Below, in pieces: positions 58,003 through 64,000 of a stretch of DNA of 64,000 nt (the first letter of the stretch is position 1; each line of letters starts with the position of its first letter). The position numbers and the translations under genes are program-made. Location of the stretch: NCBI GenBank assembly GCA_963755395.1, contig CAVWJJ010000003.1, forward strand, positions 372,001 through 436,000, written 5' to 3'. The notes beneath the pieces are model-generated. The model saw only the letters and a program-made list of their open reading frames with translations, searched no databases and was not told where the DNA came from. The stretch comes from DAHVFK01 sp963755395. Its GTDB lineage: Bacteria > Pseudomonadota > Gammaproteobacteria > Burkholderiales > SG8-39.

Positions 58003-59325
58003 ATGAGTGCCATAGCCGAACAGGTACTACCCGGACGCAATTCGTCGCAATCCAAGACGAGGATGGTGCCCGTCATATTCGCAAGCTCGTTCGGAACCGT
58101 GATCGAATGGTACGACTTCCTGATCTACGGCACGGCCGCGGCGCTCGTCTTCAACACGCTGTTCTTTCCCAAGCTCGACCCGGTAACCGGTACTCTTGCG
58201 TCGCTCGGAACCTTTGCAGTCGGTTTCTTCGCACGCCCGATAGGCTCGGTGATATTCGGGCATTTTGGCGACCGCTTGGGCCGAAAGACGTCGCTCATGA
58301 TCACGATGGTCGTCATGGCGGTGGGAACTTGCATTGTCGGACTCTTGCCCACGTACAATCAAATCGGCATCTGGGCTCCGATCCTGCTTGTTGTGGTGCG
58401 GATCGTGCAGGGCATCGGCCTCGGGGGCGAATGGGGAGGCGCATCGGTGATGGTCCTCGAACACGCGCCGTCAAATCGACGCGGCCTGTACGGCAGTCTG
58501 GTGCAAGTCGGCTTTCCGCTCGGTCTGGTCGCCTCTTACGGAGCGTTCGCGCTTGCCACCCGGATCATCCCGCCGGAGCAGTTTATGGTCTGGGGCTGGC
58601 GCATCCCGTTCATTCTGAGCATCGTCCTTCTCGCCGTTGGATGGTATGTCCGCGCACGCCTGCCCGAAACACCCCTGTTCGAGGATATGAAAAAGCGCAA
58701 CGACATCGCCAGAAATCCCTTCTTCGAGGCGATCGTCAAGCATCCCAAGAACGTCCTGATCGCGCTCGCGCTGAAGATCTCGGAAGTGTCGTGGGTCTAC
58801 ATCCTCACGGTATTCGTGGTCGTCTATGGAACCTCCAAGCTCGGCATACCGCGGCAAGTGCTGCTGAACGCGGTCTTCATTGCCGCCGCTCTCGAACTCA
58901 TCACCATGCCGTTCTTCGGATGGCTGAGCGATCGGTATGGGCGCCGGATTCTGTACTTCTTCGGTACGCTGTTCACGGTCTGCTTCGCATTTCCGCTGTT
59001 CTGGCTGATCGACACGAAGGACCCGCAGATCATCCTGGTTACAATTATCGCGGCGCTCAGCCTGGGCCACGGCACGATGTTCGGCCTACAGTCGACTTAT
59101 TTCCCAGAACTGTTCGGCACCCGCGTGCGCTACACCGGCGCGTCCTTCGGTTTCCAGCTTTCCGCGGCGATCGGAGGCGGACTGTCGCCTATCATCGCAA
59201 CGGCGCTGGCTGAGCGCATGGGCGGCACCGCCGGTGTCTCAACAATGTTGATCATTCTCGCAGCGATCACGTGCGTCGCGACCGTGTTCGCACGGGAAAC
59301 CAGGGGAGAGCCGCTGCGTGCGTAG
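58003..59325 (+). CDS. MFS transporter, metabolite:proton symporter (MHS) family
   Basis: An intact 440-residue 12-helix transporter. Signature loops: FGTVIEWYDFLIYGTAAALV in helix 1, GFFARPIGSVIFGHFGDRLG between helices 2 and 3 (GxxxDRxGR motif), GLGGEWGGASVMVLEHAP, and FFGWLSDRYGRR in the second half. MHS proteins import organic acids or osmolytes with protons. ATG 58003 follows a GGAG; GTG 57991 in frame would add four residues. The gene precedes a TPP enzyme on the same strand (173-base gap), suggesting that import and catabolism of one substrate are linked. Confidence 0.85.
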   Translation: MSAIAEQVLPGRNSSQSKTRMVPVIFASSFGTVIEWYDFLIYGTAAALVFNTLFFPKLDPVTGTLASLGTFAVGFFARPIGSVIFGHFGDRLGRKTSLMITMVVMAVGTCIVGLLPTYNQIGIWAPILLVVVRIVQGIGLGGEWGGASVMVLEHAPSNRRGLYGSLVQVGFPLGLVASYGAFALATRIIPPEQFMVWGWRIPFILSIVLLAVGWYVRARLPETPLFEDMKKRNDIARNPFFEAIVKHPKNVLIALALKISEVSWVYILTVFVVVYGTSKLGIPRQVLLNAVFIAAALELITMPFFGWLSDRYGRRILYFFGTLFTVCFAFPLFWLIDTKDPQIILVTIIAALSLGHGTMFGLQSTYFPELFGTRVRYTGASFGFQLSAAIGGGLSPIIATALAERMGGTAGVSTMLIILAAITCVATVFARETRGEPLRA

Positions 59326-59498
59326 CAGGAGCTTCCGGCTTCCCCCGCCTACCCGGACGCTACCTTCGGCCATCATTAGCCCGCTCTAAGCATGGCCCGG
59401 GCTCACCCTTGGCGAGCCCAATTGCGAGAGAATGTCCGCATGACTCGCACATTGAATTGGGGCTACGCCGAAGCCCGTGGCGAATTGCGAGGCGAGCC

Positions 59499-61184
59499 AT
59501 GACGGAAGGCAAACCGATGCTGCGCCATGGCGGACGTATCCTCGCGGACGCTCTGGCCGCGCAAGGTGTGAAGCTCGCATTCGGCGTTCCGGGTGAGAGC
59601 TACTTGCCGGTCCTGGATGGCTTCTACGACCTGAGCGATCGGCTCAAGTTCGTCGTATGCCGCCAGGAGGGCGGCGCCTCGTACATGGCCGACGCCTACG
59701 GCAAGCTCACCAGCGAGCCTGGCGTGCTGTTCGTTACGCGCGGACCCGGAGCGAGCAACGGTGCGATCGGCGTGCACACGGCGTTTCAAGACTCGACGCC
59801 GATGGTGGTGTTCGTTGGCCAGGTCGGCGGCGATTTCGCCGAGCGCGAGGCGTTTCAGGAGATCGATTACCGGCGCATGTACGGGCCGATAACCAAGTGG
59901 GTCGGGCAAATCGACCGGGCCGAGCGCATCCCCGAGTATGTGAGCCACGCCTTCCATACCGCGATGGCGGGACGCCCGGGACCGGTGCTTCTCGCGCTGC
60001 CGGAGGACATGCTGTTCTCGCAAGCCGCCGTGGCGGACGTGCCGCGCTACAAGGTGGTGCGCCCTGCGCCCGCGCCAGGCGACATGCGCGAGCTCGAGCG
60101 TCTGCTCGCCGACGCCTCGCGCCCTTTCGTGCTGCTCGGTGGCGGCGGTTGGTCGCGGGCCGCCCGTGACGCGCTGCGTCAATGGATCGAGACGAACGGC
60201 CTTCCGGTTGGGACCGCGTTTCGTTGCCAGGATTTGTTCGACAACCGCAGCCCGAGTTACGCGGGGGACGTCGGAATCGCCATAAACCCTAAGCTTGCGG
60301 AGCGCATCAAGGCTGCCGACGTGCTGCTCGTGCTCGGCGCTCGTCTGGGCGAAGTGACCACCAGCGCGTATTCGCTGCTCGAGGTACCGACACCCAAACA
60401 GACCTTGATCCATGTCCACGCCGGCGCCGAGGAACTGGGACGCGTCTATCACGCAACGCTGCCGATCAACTCGGGGGCCGATCAGTTCATTGAAGCGCTC
60501 GCAGCTGTGAGGCTCGACGGGACGAGATGGCGAGAGTCCACGCGCGCAGCGCGCGCCGAGTACGAGGCCTGGACGCAGCCGCGGCCGATCCCCGGCAAGC
60601 TGCAGTTCGCGGAGGTGGTGCGATGGCTCGGCGCGACGCTGCCAGAGGATGCGATCATGTCCAGCGGCGCAGGCAACTTTGCGGGCTGGGTGCACCGCTA
60701 CTACTGCTACAAGGGCTACCGCACCCACCTCGGGCCGATGAACGGCTCGATGGGCTACGGGCTGCCGGCAGCGGTCGCGGCGAAGCTCGTTGCACCGCAG
60801 CGTACGGTAGTGGCGGTGTGCGGCGACGGCGATTTCCTGATGAACGGACAGGAATTCGCGACCGCGGTCCAATACGGTAGCGCGGTAATTGTGCTGGTGG
60901 TGAACAATGGCATGTACGGCACCATCCGCATGCACCAGGAGCGGGAATACCCCGAGCGCGTCCTGGCCACCGCGCTGAGCAACCCGGATTTCGCCGCCTA
61001 CGCGCGCGCATTTGGCGGTCATGGCGAAGTAGTCGAAACAACCGCGGAATTTGCCCCCGCCTTCGAGCGCGCGTGCGCTGCAGGCAGGCCGGCGCTCATC
61101 GAGCTACGCATCGACCCCGAGGCGATTACGACCGCCACTACCCTGTCCAAGATCCGCGCCCAGGCTCTTGCTCGACACCGGTAA
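59499..61184 (+). CDS. thiamine-diphosphate-dependent enzyme, acetolactate synthase-like
   Basis: An intact 561-residue TPP enzyme from ATG 59499. The PYR domain has FGVPGESYLPVLDGFYD and the catalytic glutamate in CRQEGGASYMADAYGK; the central domain is RPFVLLGGGGWSRAARDALR; the PP domain has GDGDFLMNGQEFATAVQYGS with the Mg/TPP-binding GDGx(20+)NN motif completed by NNGMYGTIRMHQ. It decarboxylates or condenses a 2-oxo acid; the exact substrate cannot be told from sequence (candidates include acetolactate synthase-type or oxalyl/benzoylformate-type reactions). The open frame extends 76 codons upstream but that part overlaps the transporter. Confidence 0.87.
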   Translation: MTEGKPMLRHGGRILADALAAQGVKLAFGVPGESYLPVLDGFYDLSDRLKFVVCRQEGGASYMADAYGKLTSEPGVLFVTRGPGASNGAIGVHTAFQDSTPMVVFVGQVGGDFAEREAFQEIDYRRMYGPITKWVGQIDRAERIPEYVSHAFHTAMAGRPGPVLLALPEDMLFSQAAVADVPRYKVVRPAPAPGDMRELERLLADASRPFVLLGGGGWSRAARDALRQWIETNGLPVGTAFRCQDLFDNRSPSYAGDVGIAINPKLAERIKAADVLLVLGARLGEVTTSAYSLLEVPTPKQTLIHVHAGAEELGRVYHATLPINSGADQFIEALAAVRLDGTRWRESTRAARAEYEAWTQPRPIPGKLQFAEVVRWLGATLPEDAIMSSGAGNFAGWVHRYYCYKGYRTHLGPMNGSMGYGLPAAVAAKLVAPQRTVVAVCGDGDFLMNGQEFATAVQYGSAVIVLVVNNGMYGTIRMHQEREYPERVLATALSNPDFAAYARAFGGHGEVVETTAEFAPAFERACAAGRPALIELRIDPEAITTATTLSKIRAQALARHR

Positions 61185-61601
61185 TGCGATCGATGGGCAG
61201 ACGCGATTCAGCATCGACTCCGACCAGTATCGGACGCCTCGCCTCAGGCAGACCTCGATGAATTTGCAAAGCTACTCAAAGAACTCTGTATAGCCGTCGT
61301 CCGACGAATACTGCGCAACAGACTCCGGCGGCCAGGCACAAGATAATCACGCAGATGTCCATCTGCATTCGCCCCACCGGCCCCTCCGTCCGTTAGGGCC
61401 AAGAGATGGTAGCGACGGCTCGGAAAGTAACTCTGGCCTTGAAAGAATGTCGCCAAGCGGCGACAAAAACCCTCCCCGTTTTTTTCGCCGTTAGTTCTAA
61501 CTTATTGCTTACTAAGCATTTAAATCAGAGGCCCAGATCTTGCGTGGTACTTCGCGACGGGCATCTTCCCTCTGCTTACGGTGATAAGCCTGGAGCTCAA
61601 A
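61185..61601. other. spacer after TPP enzyme, mostly non-coding
   Basis: About 415 bases. It holds one possible 30-residue minus-strand membrane peptide (listed) and a GTCGCC/GGCGAC hairpin at 61449-61464 that lacks a clear T run on either strand. The right half is less GC-rich. No other gene is supported. Confidence 0.45.
61276..61368 (-). CDS. possible 30-residue membrane peptide
   Basis: A tiny ORF from ATG 61368: MQMDICVIILCLAAGVCCAV then FVGRRLYRVL. One hydrophobic helix with a basic C-terminal tail is the shape of small bacterial membrane proteins. A GGGG-rich stretch precedes the start. There is no homology evidence, and an ORF this short can arise by chance. Confidence 0.25.
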   Translation of the reverse strand: MQMDICVIILCLAAGVCCAVFVGRRLYRVL

Positions 61602-61748
61602 ATGAACATATTGTTGCTGATCGGGTGTCTGATTGGCGGATGCACCCTCGGCGTGGTCGTGATGTCGCTGGCCTTTATGGCAAAGAGCGACGAACGTGAG
61701 AGTACGAGGCTACTTAGCTACGACCCTAGTACGCGCGCTCTGCATTAG
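61602..61748 (+). CDS. small single-helix membrane protein
   Basis: A 48-residue ORF from ATG 61602 with GGAG seven bases upstream: MNILLLIGCLIGGCTLGVVV, a continuing hydrophobic MSLAFMAKS and a polar tail DERESTRLLSYDPSTRALH. It is either a membrane-anchored peptide or a lipoprotein (LIGGC lipobox-like). Similar short DUF-type proteins with this shape occur in many proteobacteria, sometimes in phage remnants. Function is unknown. Confidence 0.5.
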   Translation: MNILLLIGCLIGGCTLGVVVMSLAFMAKSDERESTRLLSYDPSTRALH

Positions 61749-61960
61749 GCCGAAGCCCTGAGCAAGGTTCCGGTCGGTGTATTTGAGGCCCGGCAACCCC
61801 ACCTCTGGATTTTTCTTTGGTGTGGCTTTTGCTGAACTTAAGCAAGACCTGTCGTGCGGGCCCGACAGCCCGATTCCGAGACGGGCATGATCTAAGCCGG
61901 TGAATCGCGAAAGCATCGCGCTTTTCGTCCAGATCCATCAGGCGTTGGTTCGGAGCGTCC

Positions 61961-62053
61961 TGGCGGAGAGAGAGGGATTCGAACCCTCGATACGGGTTTT
62001 GCCCGTATAACGCCTTAGCAGGGCGCCCCCTTCGGCCTCTCGGGCATCTCTCC
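61961..62053 (-). tRNA. tRNA-Ser(GCU)
   Basis: On the minus strand the acceptor arm GGAGAGA pairs with TCTCTCC, followed by G and an encoded CCA at 61963-61961. The anticodon loop is CTGCTAA with anticodon GCT. A long variable arm (ATACGGGCAAAACCCGTAT) marks a class II tRNA, and the T loop is GGTTCGAATCC. The 93-base length fits tRNA-Ser. Confidence 0.95.
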
Positions 62054-62070
62054 TGTGGCCGGATTATCGC

Positions 62071-63327
62071 CTATTCCCGCTCGAGTTCAAACGCGTCGTG
62101 TAGCACGCGCACCGCGAGCTCGAGATATTTTTCGTCGATCACCACCGAAATCTTGATTTCCGAGGTGGTGATCATCTGGATGTTGATCCCCTCTTCCGCC
62201 AGGGTGCGGAACATCTGGGAGGCAATACCGACGTGCGAGCGCATGCCGACCCCCACCAGTGAGAGCTTGGCGATCTTTTCGTCGCCGGTTACCTCGCGGC
62301 ACTTGATGTGGGGCTGCACCTGCTCCTTCAGGATCTTCATCGCGCGCGCGCAGTCGGCCCGATTGACGGTAAACGACAGGTCGGTCATGCCGTCGTGGCC
62401 GACGTTCTGCACGATCACATCGACGTCGATGTTGGCTTCCGCGATCGGCCCCAGAATCGCATAGGCGACGCCAGGCCTGTCGGGCACGTCGTGCACGGTG
62501 ATCTTGGCCTCGTCGCGATTGAATGCGACGCCTGAGATGACTGCCTTTTCCATCGCCATTGTCGGGTCGTCCTCGAATGTGATCAGGGTGCCGGCCTCTG
62601 CCTCCTCGGCCACCGGCAGCAACGGGTCGGTCAGGCTCGACAGCACGCGCAGGCGCACCCTGTATTTGCCGGCGAACTCGACCGCCCGAATCTGCAGCAC
62701 CTTCGAGCCGAGACTCGCCATTTCGAGCATCTCCTCGAAGGTGACGGTCCTCAGGCGCCGCGCATGGGGAACGATGCGCGGGTCGGTGGTGTAGACCCCG
62801 TCGACGTCGGTATAGATCTGGCACTCGTCGGCCTTGAGCGCGGCGGCGAGCGCGACGGCCGAGGTGTCCGAGCCGCCGCGCCCGAGCGTAGCGATGTTGC
62901 CCTGGGTGTCGATGCCCTGGAACCCCGCCACGACCGCGACATAGCCGTCGGCCAGATCGCGCCGCAGGCGCTCTTCCTCGATCGAGACGATGCGCGCTCT
63001 GGTGTAAGCCGAGTCGGTAAGCACCTTTACCTGCCAGCCGGTATAGCTGCGCGCCTTCAGCCCGAGGTCGAGCAGCGCCATCGACAGCAGGCCGATGGTG
63101 ACCTGCTCGCCGGTTGAGGCGACCACGTCCAGTTCGCGTGGATCGGGCTGCGCCTGGATCTCGCGCGCCAGCGCGATCAGGCGGTTGGTTTCGCCCGCCA
63201 TCGCCGAGGGCACGACCACGATACTGTGGCCGGCCGCGCGCCATTTCGCCACGCGGCGCGCGACATTGCAGATCCGCTCGACCGAGCCGACCGAAGTGCC
63301 GCCGAACTTCTGGACGATGAGCGCCAT
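62071..63327 (-). CDS. lysC: aspartate kinase
   Basis: A 418-residue enzyme from ATG 63327 (MALIVQKFGGTSVGSVERIC). The kinase domain includes VVVPSAMAGETNRLI, STGEQVTIGLLSMAL, ATLGRGGSDTSAVALAAAL and QIYTDVDGVYTTDPRIVPHA. Two C-terminal ACT domains (AKITVHDVPDRPGVAYAILG, KLSLVGVGMRSHVGIASQMF) give feedback control by lysine and/or threonine. It catalyses the first step of the aspartate family pathway. The frame stays open upstream through the tRNA-Ser gene, but that part is not coding. Confidence 0.95.
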   Translation of the reverse strand: MALIVQKFGGTSVGSVERICNVARRVAKWRAAGHSIVVVPSAMAGETNRLIALAREIQAQPDPRELDVVASTGEQVTIGLLSMALLDLGLKARSYTGWQVKVLTDSAYTRARIVSIEEERLRRDLADGYVAVVAGFQGIDTQGNIATLGRGGSDTSAVALAAALKADECQIYTDVDGVYTTDPRIVPHARRLRTVTFEEMLEMASLGSKVLQIRAVEFAGKYRVRLRVLSSLTDPLLPVAEEAEAGTLITFEDDPTMAMEKAVISGVAFNRDEAKITVHDVPDRPGVAYAILGPIAEANIDVDVIVQNVGHDGMTDLSFTVNRADCARAMKILKEQVQPHIKCREVTGDEKIAKLSLVGVGMRSHVGIASQMFRTLAEEGINIQMITTSEIKISVVIDEKYLELAVRVLHDAFELERE

Positions 63328-63385
63328 GCCTGGGGCAAAAAGCGCCGATTTTACAGGACTAATCCCGATGCCGTCGGCGCGCCGG

Positions 63386-63474
63386 TGGCGGAGAGTGAGG
63401 GATTCGAACCCCCGAGGACCTGAGGCCCTGCCGGTTTTCAAGACCGGTGCATTCGACCGCTCTGCCAACTCTCC
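63386..63474 (-). tRNA. tRNA-Ser(UGA)
   Basis: On the minus strand GGAGAGT pairs with ACTCTCC, then G and an encoded CCA at 63388-63386. The anticodon stem-loop CCGGTCTTGAAAACCGG gives anticodon TGA. The variable arm is long (GGGCCTCAGGTCC) and the T loop is GGTTCGAATCC. It lies just upstream of lysC. Confidence 0.95.
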
Positions 63475-63604
63475 ACTTTGAATTCACTCGCGCCGCCCGC
63501 ATTTTATGGCAATAACCCGGATTCCAGAGGGCTATTCGGGTTGAACCTTAAGCTTCCTCTGGTAGTCTTAAGGGCTGGAGTTCGAGATTCGACAAGGAGC
63601 GTCA

Positions 63605-64000
63605 ATGCAACCCGACCTGCAACCCATTCGCAGCAACGAACAGACTATCGGCCGTGGCGGGCCGCGCTACGCCCCTGGCATGGAATTGCCGGGCGTCGAC
63701 AGTCAGCGCGTGCTGCGCAACACATACCTCTTGCTCGCCCTGACCATGGTGCCGACCGTAATCGGCGCCTACATCGGAATGGCGACCGGCGCGGTCATCA
63801 TGCAGCACCCGATGGCGGCCACCCTGATCATGCTCGCCGCCGTCATCGGCCTGCAGTACGCGGTCATCGCCAATCGCAACAGCCCGCTGGGCGTGGTCCT
63901 GCTGCTGCTGATGACCGGCATCCTGGGATGGTGGTTGGGGCCGCTGCTTTCCATGGCGCTGACTCTGGCCAACGGCGGACAACTGATCGCCTACGCCGCC
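63605..64000 (+). CDS. Bax inhibitor-1/YccA-like membrane protein (3' end outside window)
   Basis: The first 132 residues of a polytopic membrane protein from ATG 63605, with AAGGAG at 63594-63599. The N-terminus is cytoplasmic and polar; then LRNTYLLLALTMVPTVIGAY, MAATLIMLAAVIGLQYAVIA and LGVVLLLLMTGILGWWLGPL are membrane segments in the order of the Bax inhibitor-1/YccA family. YccA-type proteins interact with the FtsH protease in the inner membrane. The rest is beyond the window. Confidence 0.75.
   Translation, partial: MQPDLQPIRSNEQTIGRGGPRYAPGMELPGVDSQRVLRNTYLLLALTMVPTVIGAYIGMATGAVIMQHPMAATLIMLAAVIGLQYAVIANRNSPLGVVLLLLMTGILGWWLGPLLSMALTLANGGQLIAYAA

Noticed and set aside
59463..61022. 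519-residue minus-strand frame opposite the TPP enzyme
   Set aside because: Antisense shadow of an intact enzyme in high-GC DNA; no motif, no ribosome-binding site.
61449..61464. GTCGCC/GGCGAC hairpin as a terminator
   Set aside because: The plus side is followed by A residues and the minus side by only a short mixed T stretch, so it does not meet the intrinsic terminator pattern.

Overview
The window looks like a piece of a high-GC betaproteobacterial chromosome. The signs are a split type II secretion (gsp) locus, methanolan-type eps genes (epsE, epsF, epsG, epsL), an aspartate kinase between two tRNA-Ser genes, and betaproteobacterial codon use. No species is claimed. No replication origin, rRNA, CRISPR array, phage or intact insertion sequence was seen.

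Layout. Positions 1-9.3 kb hold an alpha/beta hydrolase fragment, a class IV aminotransferase, a VanZ-like protein, an asparagine-synthase-type amidotransferase, a serine-acetyltransferase-like protein, and a tight minus-strand cassette of acyl carrier protein, AMP ligase, FabG-like reductase and FATP-type acyl-CoA synthetase. Positions 9.6-18.3 kb hold three tandem copies of a PKD plus parallel beta-helix surface protein, with a decayed IS3-family element between copies 1 and 2. Positions 18.7-46.7 kb form an exopolysaccharide locus. It has a long minus-strand operon for GDP-heptose and CDP-sugar precursors with several glycosyltransferases, a short plus-strand block (two glycosyltransferases and a Wzx flippase) of visibly lower GC, and then a minus-strand block with a Wzy-type polymerase, a secreted glycosidase, epsG, epsF, epsE, a small membrane protein and epsL. 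Positions 46.8-57.3 kb hold a complete type II secretion set, divergently arranged: gspG-H-I-J-K-L-M-N leftward and gspC-D-E-F rightward from a short palindrome-containing spacer. Positions 57.4-64 kb are ordinary chromosome: a beta-barrel-like protein, an MHS-family transporter, a thiamine-diphosphate enzyme, small membrane ORFs, tRNA-Ser(GCU), lysC, tRNA-Ser(UGA) and the start of a Bax-inhibitor-1-like protein.

How it fits together (inference). The precursor genes would make GDP-D-glycero-D-manno-heptose and a CDP-linked modified hexose. The glycosyltransferases would assemble a repeat unit, Wzx would flip it, the polymerase would extend it, EpsF and EpsG would control chain length, and EpsE and EpsL would export it. 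The neighbouring secretion system and PKD/beta-helix lipoproteins suggest a surface-matrix programme. AsnB, ACP, AMP ligase and a serine-acetyltransferase-like protein are partners often found with exosortase systems, but no exosortase or clear PEP-CTERM protein is present here.

Caution. Many recognisable genes are interrupted by single-base indels, mostly in short homopolymers, concentrated at about 5.1-7.1, 19.7-45.3 and 50.7-56.7 kb. I treat most of these as probable sequence errors and give gene spans across them; the coordinates of such genes are reconstructed by reading the frames.
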